Assembly (NCBI GenBank): GCA_965229005.1
Contig: CBDDIP010000001.1
Location: 868,001 to 932,000 of the forward strand
Source of the DNA: CBDDIP01 sp965229005
Lineage (GTDB): Bacteria > Actinomycetota > Acidimicrobiia > Acidimicrobiales > Ilumatobacteraceae
DNA: 64,000 nt
Direction: 5' to 3'
The notes below the pieces were generated by a model. The model saw nothing but the letters and a program-made list of their open reading frames with translations, searched no databases and was not told where the DNA came from. Position 1 is the first letter of the stretch. Each line of letters opens with the position of its first letter. Made by a program: the position numbers and the translations under genes. Shown here piece after piece: positions 17,426 through 26,255 of the stretch.

Positions 17426-18070
17426 ATGTCCCCGCCCAACCCGTCCGGGGTCCCGTTCATGATCGGTGTCGCCGGGGGCACGTGCTCGGGCAAGACCACC
17501 GTCGCCGAACGGTTGGCCGAGCTCGCCGGAGACGCCAGCCTGGCGCTGCTGAAGCTCGACTCGTACTACATCGACACGCCGGATCAGCCGATCGAGGAGC
17601 GTCGCAAGCTCAACTACGACCACCCCGATGCGTTCGACTGGCAGCTCCTCAACGACCACGTCGCTGCCCTGTGCGCCGGCGCCAGCGTGCCGGTGCCGAT
17701 CTACGACTACGTCAACTTCCGCCGCAGCGGCGAGGTGCGGATGGTCCGCCCGGCACGCATCGTCGTCGTCGAGGGCATCCTCGTGCTCTACGAACCCGTC
17801 CTGCGCGAGCGCTTCGCGCTGAAGGTGTACATCGACACCGACGCCGATCTCCGTCTCATCCGTCGCATCCACCGCGACGTGCTGGAGCGGGGCCGCACCC
17901 CCGAGGGCATCATCGACCACTACCTCGCCACGGTGCGCCCGGCGCACGAGCAGTTCATCGAGCCGAGCAAGCGCCACGCCGACGTGATCTTCCCGCAGGG
18001 CGGCCTCAACGAGCCGGCGATCGACGTGCTCCTGGCACGCGTGAGAGAGCTCACCCTGCCGGCGAACTGA
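17426..18070 (+). CDS. udk: Uridine kinase-like P-loop kinase
   Basis: 214 residues. The Walker A motif GGTCSGKTT (residues 17-25), KLDSYYIDTPDQ, YDHPDAFDW and VVEGILVLYEPVLRERF follow uridine/cytidine kinases, which phosphorylate uridine to UMP in pyrimidine salvage. IRRIHRDVLERGRTPEGIIDHY is the lid region. It is divergent from the DUF3263 gene. Its 3' end carries a hairpin overlapping the stop codon. Confidence 0.92.
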   Translation: MSPPNPSGVPFMIGVAGGTCSGKTTVAERLAELAGDASLALLKLDSYYIDTPDQPIEERRKLNYDHPDAFDWQLLNDHVAALCAGASVPVPIYDYVNFRRSGEVRMVRPARIVVVEGILVLYEPVLRERFALKVYIDTDADLRLIRRIHRDVLERGRTPEGIIDHYLATVRPAHEQFIEPSKRHADVIFPQGGLNEPAIDVLLARVRELTLPAN

Positions 18071-18090
18071 GTCGCCGGCAGTGTGAGCTC
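18047..18090 (+). terminator. Hairpin overlapping the udk stop codon
   Basis: A 19-base arm (18047-18065) pairs with 18072-18090 with a single mismatch. The 6-base loop ACTGAG includes the udk stop codon. It is probably the udk terminator or 3'-end stabiliser, although no T-run follows directly. Confidence 0.65.
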
Positions 18091-18114
18091 TCCGCGGGAG
18101 GAACCGCGCTTGGC

Positions 18115-18170
18115 GATCGGGTGACGACCCGCATGTGCCCGCTGTTCCGTCGGCGAGCCGTCACCCGATC
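18115..18170. terminator. Second inverted repeat between convergent genes
   Basis: GATCGGGTGACG (18115-18126) and its exact complement (18159-18170) flank 32 bases and are followed by TGATCTTTCG. It lies in the 123-base gap between udk and the surface-protein gene and could stop transcription from either side. Confidence 0.5.
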
Positions 18171-18193
18171 TGATCTTTCGAGTTGCCCTCGGT

Positions 18194-21094
18194 TCAGCCG
18201 GCCGTGCTCCCACGGCGACGGAGGACCATGAACAACCCGCCGACGCCGAGCAGCATCACGGCGACGGTGAGGAGGTTGCTGACGTCGGCACCGGTGCTCG
18301 GCAGCTGACCGCCGCTGCTGCCGGTGCGGACCGTCGTGGTCGTGGCGCCCGGGGTCGTGGTGGTCGTGGTCGGACCACCGCTGCCCCGCTGCGTCACCGT
18401 CGAGCTGACGGCCGGCGACAGATCGCAGACCGAACCGCTCGGCGACGGCAGGCAGCTGGGAGCCGTCGGCACGTCGCCGCCCTCGTCGTCGGCGAAGAAG
18501 CCGACGATCTTGGCCTGGTTGACCAGCTTGGTGTCAGCCGGGGTGCCGACATCCACCTTGACGATCACCGTGATCACCGGCGTGGTGCCGTTGACCGCCA
18601 GCGTGCCGTCCAGCGAGCAGGCCACGACCTGCGGCTTGGTGGCACCGGCAGCGCAGACCCCTGCGTTGCCCGCCACCGAGGCGCTGACGAAGGTGACCTG
18701 ACTGGGCAGCTGGTCGATGACGACCACGTCGTGCAGCGGCAGGGCGCCGGCGTTGTGACCGACCAGGGTGTAGGCCAGGTTCTGGCCGGCTTCCACCTCG
18801 GCGAGGTCGACGGACTTGTCGATCTCGACGGCGGCGTAGGAGTTGGTGACCACGACGCTGACCGTCTCACCGAGGTTGCCAGTGAGGGTGAACGAGTCGG
18901 GCTTGACCGTCTGCAGTGCCGAGGTGCCGCTGGCGATCTCCTCGACGATGTACTCGACACCGCTCGGGTCGAGCGTCGACGGGAGCATCAGCTTGGTGGT
19001 CTCGCCGGCCTTGAGGTCGATCGTCGCCACTGTGACGTAGCTGTCGCCGACCAGCCGCGAGATGCGGATGGTGTACACCTCGCCGGTGGGGGCAGGGCCC
19101 TGCACCGTCTTGGTGACGTCGACTTCGCTCTGGCAGCGCTCGCCCTTGGCGTCGGAGGTGGCGATCTGCTCCTGGCCGAAGCTGAGGGCGATCGTGTCCT
19201 GGTTGGACTTGATGGTCACCGTGGCCTTGGCCGGGATGGTGACCGAGCCGTCGGCCCACGTCACCGTGATGGCCTCGTCCTCGGTGTTGGTGACCGAGTA
19301 CCAGTAGGTGCCCGGGGCATCGCCGACGCCTGCTTCGTCGCAGATCGCCGTGAGGTTGACCACCGGGTTGCAGGTGACGGTGACCGTCACCGACAGGTCG
19401 GTGTCACCAACGAAGACCGGGATCTTCACCTGGCCGTCGCCGAGCCCGCTGACCGTGACGTCCTTCGAGCTGTTGCCGTCGACGACGACCGGGTTGCCGT
19501 TGACCGTGAAGGTCAGCGCCGTCTCGCCGCCGGTGTTGGTGAGGTGGACGGTGGCGACACCGTCGAACTCCGAGCACTCCACCGTGGCGGAGGCACTCGG
19601 CGTGCCGGGGTGATCGCAGTCGGTGTCGACCACGATCGAGTCGGCCGTCTTGCCGTTGATGGTGATGGTGATCGTGTGCGGACCATCGGCCAGCGGGCCG
19701 ACCGTGACCTCCTTGGAGTCCTTCGGGCCGACCGTGATGACGCTGCCACCGTTGATCGTGAAGGTCGCGTCCTTGTCGTCTCCGTTGTTGTGCAGGGTGA
19801 TCACGACCTGACCATCGGACGTCTCGCCGCCAGTGGTGCACTTCTCGACGTAGGTCACCGTCGGGGCCTTGTCGCAGTTGACGTCGACCGTCTTCGAGAA
19901 GTCCTGCTGGCCCTGCGTGATGGTGATGGTGTGGTTGCCGTCGCTGAGACCGCTGATGGTGACGGTCTTGCTGTCGTTGGCTGCCACGGTGTGCGGCGTG
20001 CCGTTGACGATGAAGGTCAACGGCAGCTGGCCACCGATGTTCTCGAGCAGCACGCTGACGGTGCCGTCCTCGTCGGCGCACACGTCGCTGACGGTGACCT
20101 TCGGGGTGCCCGGCTTGTCGTCGCAGTCGACGGTGAACGTCTGATCGAAGTTCGCGTCACCGACGCGCACTTCCACGGTGTGGCTGCCGTCGGTGTACCC
20201 GCTGTAGGTGCGAGCTGCGGTGCCACCGGGGGCGACGACGATGCTCTCGAAGCTGGCGTCGCCCTGCTTGCGGATCTGGAAGGTGATCGGCTCGCCGCCG
20301 GTGTTGGCCATCGTGACGGTGACCGCACCGTCCTTGTTGATGCACTCGACGCTGTTCAGCACCACGGGTGTGCCGGGACGGTCGCAATCGATCGTGAAGT
20401 TCTTCTGGACCTTCTCGCCACCGTTGACGCTGTACGAGATGGAGTAGCTGCCGTCGGCCAGCGGGCCGAAGGTCCGGGTGGCGGTGCCACCGGCGCCGAC
20501 CACGATCGTCTCGTCGACGCCGCTCGGGCTCCACAGGACGAACGTCGCGCTGGTGTTCAGGTTCGGGTTCTTGAGGGTGACGACGGCCTGACCGTCACCG
20601 GTTGCGCCGGTCACGTTGACGCACGTGACTGTCAAGTCGACCGTTGGGCTCTGCGGCGGGCAGCTCGACGTGTACGTGATGGTGAAGTCACGCCAGTCGC
20701 CCGGCTCGGCACCGTTGTCCCACAGGCCGATCGCAGTTGCCCGCACTTCGATGTAGCCGGCGCCCGCCGGGTACGGGAAGCTTCCCGAGAACCCGTAGGT
20801 CGGCGCAGCGAACGGCTGCGTGGTGACCGGGATGAAGGGGCCCTCGCCGTCTGCCTGGTAGGCGATCTGGATGGCGGCGTTGCCGCTGCCGTCCGAGCCG
20901 TCGGTCTTCCAGGACACAGCGTTGAAGCTGACCAGGCCCGAGCTGCAGTTCAGCGAACCGCTGATCTCGGGGTGGTGAGCGCTGGCCACGTTGGAGGCGA
21001 ACGGCAGCACCAGTGCGCCGCCGATCACCAGCATCGCGGCGATGAGCACTCGCCACAGTCGTGTCAGTGTTGTGGGTTCCGTCTTGTCGACCAT
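18194..21094 (-). CDS. Large cell-surface protein with Ig-like repeats and a sortase-type LPSTG anchor
   Basis: 966 residues from ATG 21094 (GGAGGGG six bases upstream). The signal peptide ends near ASAHHP. A pre-repeat domain of about 130 residues is followed by five clear ~80-residue repeats, each ending with a VDCDxPGTP-like motif and starting with a Cys, with the core NTGGE-x-TFxVNG and DGxHTVxV, plus a sixth diverged copy. Next come a DUF5979-like domain (VDVTKTVQGPAPTGEVYTI), a DUF11-like domain (DKSVDLAEVEAGQNLAYTLV), a Thr-rich spacer, LPSTG, a membrane segment and a basic RRR tail. It should be linked to the wall by a sortase; none is nearby. Confidence 0.9.
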   Translation of the reverse strand: MVDKTEPTTLTRLWRVLIAAMLVIGGALVLPFASNVASAHHPEISGSLNCSSGLVSFNAVSWKTDGSDGSGNAAIQIAYQADGEGPFIPVTTQPFAAPTYGFSGSFPYPAGAGYIEVRATAIGLWDNGAEPGDWRDFTITYTSSCPPQSPTVDLTVTCVNVTGATGDGQAVVTLKNPNLNTSATFVLWSPSGVDETIVVGAGGTATRTFGPLADGSYSISYSVNGGEKVQKNFTIDCDRPGTPVVLNSVECINKDGAVTVTMANTGGEPITFQIRKQGDASFESIVVAPGGTAARTYSGYTDGSHTVEVRVGDANFDQTFTVDCDDKPGTPKVTVSDVCADEDGTVSVLLENIGGQLPLTFIVNGTPHTVAANDSKTVTISGLSDGNHTITITQGQQDFSKTVDVNCDKAPTVTYVEKCTTGGETSDGQVVITLHNNGDDKDATFTINGGSVITVGPKDSKEVTVGPLADGPHTITITINGKTADSIVVDTDCDHPGTPSASATVECSEFDGVATVHLTNTGGETALTFTVNGNPVVVDGNSSKDVTVSGLGDGQVKIPVFVGDTDLSVTVTVTCNPVVNLTAICDEAGVGDAPGTYWYSVTNTEDEAITVTWADGSVTIPAKATVTIKSNQDTIALSFGQEQIATSDAKGERCQSEVDVTKTVQGPAPTGEVYTIRISRLVGDSYVTVATIDLKAGETTKLMLPSTLDPSGVEYIVEEIASGTSALQTVKPDSFTLTGNLGETVSVVVTNSYAAVEIDKSVDLAEVEAGQNLAYTLVGHNAGALPLHDVVVIDQLPSQVTFVSASVAGNAGVCAAGATKPQVVACSLDGTLAVNGTTPVITVIVKVDVGTPADTKLVNQAKIVGFFADDEGGDVPTAPSCLPSPSGSVCDLSPAVSSTVTQRGSGGPTTTTTTPGATTTTVRTGSSGGQLPSTGADVSNLLTVAVMLLGVGGLFMVLRRRGSTAG

Positions 21095-21247
21095 GATTGG
21101 CCCCTCCCGTCCGTCCCCCGCCGCCGTTGGCGAGGGTGCTTTCGTTCGGTGGGCCGGTTTCGCTCTTGCTCCCCGCCCGGCACAAGCGACCAATCAGCCA
21201 GGTGGATCAATGCTTCCCACTTCGTGCCACGTTGCGTGACGGAGGTG

Positions 21248-21276
21248 ACTGTACGTAGCAACCCCCGAACCGACAA
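21248..21276 (-). promoter_or_regulatory. Candidate sigma-A-type promoter of the surface-protein gene
   Basis: Read on the minus strand: TTGTCG, exactly 17 bases, then TACAGT. It would give a 5' leader of about 145 bases. The gap 21095-21448 holds no gene; besides this it contains the palindrome at 21292-21311. Confidence 0.35.
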
Positions 21277-21291
21277 GGCGAACAGGGTGTT

Positions 21292-21311
21292 CTCGGCCCA
21301 AATGGGCCGAG
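21292..21311. promoter_or_regulatory. Perfect palindrome CTCGGCCCA-AA-... in the long intergenic gap
   Basis: Nine-base arms CTCGGCCCA (21292-21300) and TGGGCCGAG (21303-21311) are separated by 2 bases. It lies just upstream of the candidate -35 box of the surface-protein gene, a plausible operator position. It is also 137 bases beyond the end of the FdhF-like gene and could be its distal terminator. Confidence 0.4.
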
Positions 21312-21448
21312 CGACCTACCGTCGTCAGCTGGAGAGAAGTCCCTGGTAGGGCGTTTGACCCACCTCGCCGGGGGGTTCTTGACGGTGTCCAGAGGTTGAG
21401 TATGTCAGTCTCATGTCGAGGTCGAGTGTTGACGCTCTCTTGACAACC

Positions 21449-23740
21449 TCAGGTCGAGGGTTGCGGAACGCTTCGCTCGAGGCGAACCGGAACCGCTTTG
21501 GCCGCCGGGGTCTGTGCGTCGGGGCCGTGGTGGTCGAGCGCGATCAGCACGTTGGTCTCGGGGTAGTAGGCCGCTGCACATCCGCGCGGTGTCGGGTAGG
21601 CGACGAGGCGGTACCCGCTCGCTCGACGATCCGGTCCGGCCAGCAGGCTGACGATGTCGACGCGATCGCCATCGGAGAATCCGAGTCGGACGATGTCGTC
21701 CGGGTTGACCATGATCACGTGCCGGTCGCCGGAGATCCCGCGGTAGCGATCGTCGTGGCCGTAGATGGTCGTGTTGTACTGGTCGTGCGAGCGGAGCGTC
21801 TGCAGCATCAGGCCGCCGTCAACCGTGCTCGGCGGGGGCACGTCCGTCACGGTGAAGTGGGCGCGTCCGTCGCTGGTCGGGAACGTGCGCGAGTCACGTG
21901 GCGGGTGCGGAAGGGCGAAGCCGCCGGGCACGCGGACGCGCCGGTTGAAGTCGGTGAAGCCCGGGATGACCGCGGCGATGTGATCTCGCACGAGGTCGTT
22001 GTTGCCACGCAACCGGCCCCACGGAACGGGGTGGTCGGCCCCGAGGAGTGCGAGTGCCAGATCGCAGACGATCGCTGTCTCGCTCCTCACCCCGGCCGAC
22101 GGTGGCGCGAGCACGCCGGTCGACGAGTGCACGATGCCCATCGAGTCCTCGACGGTGACGAACTGTCGGCCGTGCCGGCTGCGCTCGACGTCGGTGCGTC
22201 CCATCGCGGGAAGGATGATCGCCGTGTCGCCACAGACGACGTGCGAGCGGTTCAGCTTGGTGGAGATCTGGACGGTGAGCTGTGCAGCGGCAAGTGCTCG
22301 CTCGGTGAGGTTGGTGTCCGGTGTGGCACGGACGAAGTTGCCGCCGAGACCGACCAACACCCGGGCCTTGCCCAGGGCGAGCGCGCGGACGGCGTCGACG
22401 GCGTCCAGTCCCGGTTCGCGCGGCATCGGCACCTTGAACTCGGCCTCGAGCGCGTCGAGCAGCTCGACCTCCGGCCGCTCGAAGATGCCCATCGTGCGGT
22501 CGCCCTGCACGTTGCTGTGCCCGCGGATCGGGCTCAGCCCGGCGCCCGGCCGGCCGATGTGGCCACCGAGCAGGGCCAGGTTGGTCATCGCGTCGATCGT
22601 GTCGATGGCCCCGAGGTGTTGGGTGATGCCCATCGCCCAGCAGATGATCATCCGCTTCGCTCCGATGACCATCGAGCACGCCGCGTCGACGACCGACGGC
22701 TCCAGGCCCGTCGCGTCGAGCAGGACCGAATCATCGAGACCGGCGAGGTGACGCTCCAGCGCCTCGAATCCAGTCGTGTGCTCAGCGATGAACGCCCGAT
22801 CGACGAGACCGGGGCTGGCGGCGTCGGCGGCGAGGAGCCGGCGAGCGAACAGCTGGAAGAGGGCGTGATCGCCACCGAGGCGGATCGGGAGGTGCAGGTC
22901 GGCGAGCTCGGTGCCACGCCCCACCAGCCCGCGCACCGTCTGCGGGTTCTTGTAGCGCAGCAGGCCGGCCTCCGGCAGCGGGTTGACGGCGATGATCTTC
23001 GCTCCGGCCCGCTTGGCCTGCTCGAGCGTCGTCAGCATCCGCGGGTGGTTGCTGCCCGGGTTCTGACCGACGACGAGGATCAGATCGGCGCGGGCGAAGT
23101 CGTGCATCTGCACCGACCCCTTGCCGACACCGATCGAGCGGCCGAGCGCGAACGACGTCGGTTCGTGGCACATGTTGGAGCAGTCGGGCAGGTTGTTGGT
23201 GCCGAAGCTGCGGACCATCAACTGGTAGAGGAAGGCGGTCTCGTTGGCGGTGCGGCCCGACGTGTAGAAGATCGCCTCGTCCGGGCTGTCGAGCAAGCGC
23301 AGCTGCCGTGCGATCTCGGCGAACGCCTCAGCCCATCCGATGGGCTCGTAGTGGGTGCCGCCCGGACGCTTGACCATCGGCGACGTCAGCCGGCCGGCGT
23401 TGCCGAGCCAGAAGTCCGAGCGAGTGCGTAGGTCGTCCAGCGAATGGGCGGCGAAGAACGCTGGATCGCAGCGCTGACGCGTCGCTTCCTCGGCAACGGC
23501 TTTCGCGCCGCTCTCGCAGAACTCGATCCGCTGTCGATCGTCGGGCGGTGCCTCCGGCCAAGCGCAGCCCGGGCAGTCGAAGCCCTCGGGCTGGTTGATC
23601 ACCTGCAACGTGGCGAGGGTGCGTCGAACACCCATCTGCCGGATGGTGCGGTTGACGGTGTTGGCGATCGCCGGCACGCCCGTCGCCCATCGCTCCGGTG
23701 GCTCGACCCGGTCGCGTCCTGCCTCGTCCGGTCCGGTCAC
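21449..23740 (-). CDS. FdhF/YdeP-family molybdopterin oxidoreductase
   Basis: 763 residues from GTG 23740, 44 bases after the methyltransferase stop. The N-terminal iron-sulfur region FDCPGCAWPEA and EFCESGAKAVAEEAT is typical of the YdeP branch of formate-dehydrogenase-like enzymes. TSGRTANETAFLYQL, DCSNMCHEPTSFAL and VGQNPGSNHPRML are molybdopterin-site blocks, and the C-terminal molydop-binding domain (DQYNTTIYGHDDRYRGI) is present. Members bind bis-MGD and one 4Fe-4S cluster; substrates of this branch are poorly defined. The FdhD at 4.4 kb may be needed for its activation. Confidence 0.9.
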   Translation of the reverse strand: MTGPDEAGRDRVEPPERWATGVPAIANTVNRTIRQMGVRRTLATLQVINQPEGFDCPGCAWPEAPPDDRQRIEFCESGAKAVAEEATRQRCDPAFFAAHSLDDLRTRSDFWLGNAGRLTSPMVKRPGGTHYEPIGWAEAFAEIARQLRLLDSPDEAIFYTSGRTANETAFLYQLMVRSFGTNNLPDCSNMCHEPTSFALGRSIGVGKGSVQMHDFARADLILVVGQNPGSNHPRMLTTLEQAKRAGAKIIAVNPLPEAGLLRYKNPQTVRGLVGRGTELADLHLPIRLGGDHALFQLFARRLLAADAASPGLVDRAFIAEHTTGFEALERHLAGLDDSVLLDATGLEPSVVDAACSMVIGAKRMIICWAMGITQHLGAIDTIDAMTNLALLGGHIGRPGAGLSPIRGHSNVQGDRTMGIFERPEVELLDALEAEFKVPMPREPGLDAVDAVRALALGKARVLVGLGGNFVRATPDTNLTERALAAAQLTVQISTKLNRSHVVCGDTAIILPAMGRTDVERSRHGRQFVTVEDSMGIVHSSTGVLAPPSAGVRSETAIVCDLALALLGADHPVPWGRLRGNNDLVRDHIAAVIPGFTDFNRRVRVPGGFALPHPPRDSRTFPTSDGRAHFTVTDVPPPSTVDGGLMLQTLRSHDQYNTTIYGHDDRYRGISGDRHVIMVNPDDIVRLGFSDGDRVDIVSLLAGPDRRASGYRLVAYPTPRGCAAAYYPETNVLIALDHHGPDAQTPAAKAVPVRLERSVPQPST

Positions 23741-23784
23741 TGGCTCGCAGTACCCGACATCGGCCGTGCACAGACCACCGGCAC

Positions 23785-24591
23785 TCAGGTCCTGAACCGA
23801 CCCCGGCCGTGGACCACGAGGCGGGTGCTGGCGATGCGAGCCAGCGGCACCTCGTGCGACAGCTCGTCGAGGGCGCGGGTCACGCCCGGATGGATCCCCG
23901 CTCCGTAGTCGTCCCACACGATGACGCCGTCGGGGCCGAGCATCTCCAGGGCCCGACGGCTGTCGGCTCGCACGTCCTCGTAGTCGTGGGACGCATCCAC
24001 GAAGACGAACTGAACTGCGTCGCGCAGCGGAGCGAAGTCGAAGTCCTCGATCATCTGTCGGTGGAAGCGGATCGTCGCGCCGGTCGCCGGCCGGTCGAGG
24101 AGCTTGCCGCCGATCATGTCGGGCGTGATGCCGTGCTCGAGGTACTCGGTGCCGATCATCTCCTCCGGCACGTCGATCGTGTGCACGAGCGCTCCCGCAG
24201 GTGCGGCGTCGGCGATCAGCACGGTCGTCGATCCGGAGAACGTGCCGAACTCGTAGGAGACGGATGGTCGGACGAGGCGGACGATCGCATCGATCACCGT
24301 CCGTTCGCCATAGGGCAGCTCCCACCAGTGGCTGATGTCCAGCGATGCGGACGACTGGACGTCAGCGACGGCCGGCCAGAGGTCGACGAGGTACCGCTCG
24401 GGGATCGTTGCGTCCTCGTTCGCGAAGTACATCTCGGTCCACGCCCTCACCACGGTCGACACGCGGCGGCGGCGATCCGGGGCGGCGAGGTTGCGGGCCG
24501 TCGCTGCGACAACGGTCCGGCCGCGCCGCGCCACGCGAGCGAGGGCCGCCGTCGCTGCAGAGGTGTCGGAGGTGGACGTCGCATGTGCCAT
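23785..24591 (-). CDS. Class I SAM-dependent methyltransferase
   Basis: 268 residues. The SAM-binding motif is YEFGTFSGSTTVLIADAAP, followed by acidic VHTIDVPE and FVFVDASHDYEDVRADSRRALEML-type motif of the Methyltransf_24 group (FVDASHDYEDV). The N-terminal 50 residues are Ala/Arg-rich and likely a flexible leader. It is likely O- or N-methylation of a small molecule or glycan; such enzymes are often encoded near surface-polysaccharide genes. It precedes the FdhF-like gene on the same strand, 44 bases away. Confidence 0.8.
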   Translation of the reverse strand: MAHATSTSDTSAATAALARVARRGRTVVAATARNLAAPDRRRRVSTVVRAWTEMYFANEDATIPERYLVDLWPAVADVQSSASLDISHWWELPYGERTVIDAIVRLVRPSVSYEFGTFSGSTTVLIADAAPAGALVHTIDVPEEMIGTEYLEHGITPDMIGGKLLDRPATGATIRFHRQMIEDFDFAPLRDAVQFVFVDASHDYEDVRADSRRALEMLGPDGVIVWDDYGAGIHPGVTRALDELSHEVPLARIASTRLVVHGRGRFRT

Positions 24592-24734
24592 CGCGCATCC
24601 CTACCCATCTGACGCGGAAACCGACCGGAGACGTCGGGAGCTCGCACCGCCTCGGCCGATCGGACGATGTCAGCCCGCTCGGAACCGACCGGTCGGCCGA
24701 TGGCGGGACGAGGCGGCGTCACGATGATGACGAC

Positions 24735-25568
24735 GTGCGCACATCGCTGGCCCCATCGCTCACTCGGCTCACCGCCGCCATCGGCTCGGAGCTGCACGGC
24801 GTCGACCTGCGCGCCGGAACGGATGACAGCGGCGTCGACCTCATCCGCACCGCCGTGGCCGAGCATCACGTCGTCGTACTCCGCGATCAGTTCCTCTCGG
24901 CGGAGCAACACGCCTCGGTGGCGTCGGCGTTCGGACGGATCCAGTCCTCACCGGTGCAGATCGCACTCGGGTCGCTCCCCGCCGCTGCCGCTGTGTCGAC
25001 CATCGAGGACACCGCGGCGCGTCCGCCCGCAGGGTTCCCGTGGCACACCGACGTCAGCTGGAGCCGCACCCCGCCGTCGCTCGGGTTCCTCAGCGCCGTC
25101 ACGATCCCCGAGTTCGGCGGCGACACGATCTGGGCATCGACGGCCGCCGTGTTCGACGCGCTCTCACCGCTGATCCAAGAACGATGCGAGCGGTCGACCG
25201 TGCTGCACGTGCCCGATGCGTCCTTGCTGGCGTCGGTCGAACGGCACCACGGAGCCGAGGTCGCCGATCGATTGCGACGAGACCAGCCCGGCGTCGAGCA
25301 CCCGCTCGTGCGGACGCACCCGGTCACCGGTCGCAAGCACCTGTTCCTGTCACCCCTCTACGCGACGCGGATCATCGGACCGGCCGGCGCGGACGAACGA
25401 CTGCTCGCCGAACTGCACACGAAGCTCGACGATCCGCACGTCCAGATGCGTTGGCACTGGCACGAGGGCGACTTCGTGATCTGGGACGAGACGGCAACGT
25501 GCCATCGCGCCCTCACCGATCATCATCCGCAGCGGCGCGTCATGCGTCGGTGCGTCACCGGCGAGTGA
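24735..25568 (+). CDS. TauD/TfdA-family 2-oxoglutarate-dependent dioxygenase
   Basis: 277 residues from GTG 24735. Iron ligands are His104 and Asp106 in WHTDVSW and distal His257 in CHRALTDHHPQRRVMRR, whose last Arg binds 2-oxoglutarate. GGDTIWASTAAVFDAL is another family block. It hydroxylates a substrate while turning 2-oxoglutarate and O2 into succinate and CO2; TauD acts on taurine and TfdA on aryloxyacetates. The substrate here is not predictable. It is divergent from the methyltransferase. Confidence 0.88.
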   Translation: MRTSLAPSLTRLTAAIGSELHGVDLRAGTDDSGVDLIRTAVAEHHVVVLRDQFLSAEQHASVASAFGRIQSSPVQIALGSLPAAAAVSTIEDTAARPPAGFPWHTDVSWSRTPPSLGFLSAVTIPEFGGDTIWASTAAVFDALSPLIQERCERSTVLHVPDASLLASVERHHGAEVADRLRRDQPGVEHPLVRTHPVTGRKHLFLSPLYATRIIGPAGADERLLAELHTKLDDPHVQMRWHWHEGDFVIWDETATCHRALTDHHPQRRVMRRCVTGE

Positions 25569-25577
25569 GCGCTGTGG

Positions 25578-25650
25578 AGCCGGGTGCGAGGATCGAACTC
25601 GCCACCTCATGATTACAAGTCAAGCGCTCTACCAACTGAGCTAACCCGGC
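25578..25650 (-). tRNA. tRNA-Thr (anticodon UGU)
   Basis: 73 bases fold into a cloverleaf: acceptor GCCGGGT/ACCCGGC, D-arm GCTC/GAGC, anticodon arm CTTGA/TCATG (one mismatch) with loop CTTGTAA giving TGT, and T-arm GCGAG/CTCGC with loop TTCGATC. CCA is not encoded. It ends 10 bases from the dioxygenase stop. A decayed gene pair lies on its 5' side. Confidence 0.95.
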
Positions 25651-25733
25651 GAAGGCAGCCTCGATCGTAGAGGACGACTGCAGGCCCGGCACCGAAGAAT
25701 GCATCACCCTCGTGGACCGTGGCGAGTCGAACC

Positions 25734-26255
25734 ATGCCAGTGCGAGACGGCAACGACCACCCGATCGAGATCCGCGAGACGTACGACGTGCCACGGCAGC
25801 CCCCGGCGAACCGGCCGTGGGGTCCTGGTGCGCATGGTCTCCAGCCTCGACGGATCGACGATGATCGACCACCAGCCGGGCGGCCTGTCCAGTGACACCG
25901 ACCGTGAGGTGCTCTCGACGTTGCGATCGCTCGCCGACGTGATCGTCGTCGGCGCGAGCACCGTGCGAATCGAGGGCTACGGGCCGCCGAAGAAAGCCCG
26001 GCCAGCGCTCGGCGTGGTCTGCAGCCGTGGCGACGTCGCGCGAATGCGAGCTGTCCGTTCAGGCGCCCGCTTCCTCATCCTTCCGGAGGACGCTCTTCCG
26101 TCGTCGCTGCCATCGATGCGCGCTGACGAGGGCAAGCTCGACCTGACCGAGGCGATCGCGCAGCTCGATGCCGACATCGTTCAGGTGCAACCCGGGCCGG
26201 GCTGAACACGTCGATGGCCGACGCCGATCTGATCGACGAACGCAACCTGACGATG
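25734..26255 (+). pseudogene. RibD C-terminal-domain reductase, two frameshifts
   Basis: Frame 0 from ATG 25734 gives a normal RibD_C-like N-terminus ending PPANRPW. The frame then breaks in a G-run (25819-25822); removing one G restores VLVRMVSSLDG, the NADPH-domain start, which continues in frame 1 (SLADVIVVGASTVRIEGYGPP) to a stop at 26203-26205. A second slip near the G-run at 26199-26201 returns to frame 0, where LNTSMADADLIDERNLT continues the family pattern. The usual EGGP motif reads QPGP. It is either a decaying gene or two compensating homopolymer errors; raw reads would decide. An intact protein would be a pyrimidine or pteridine reductase. Confidence 0.6.

Noticed and set aside
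18731..21349. 872-codon open frame opposite the surface protein
   Set aside because: Low-complexity Asp/Arg/Val translation caused by the repeats on the other strand.
23741..24325. Upstream extension of the FdhF-like frame
   Set aside because: It overlaps the methyltransferase in another frame and reads as Arg-rich noise; GTG 23740 fits the family length.
25578..25650. tRNA-Thr as an attachment site of an integrated element
   Set aside because: No integrase, no duplicated tRNA end and no base-composition change were seen.
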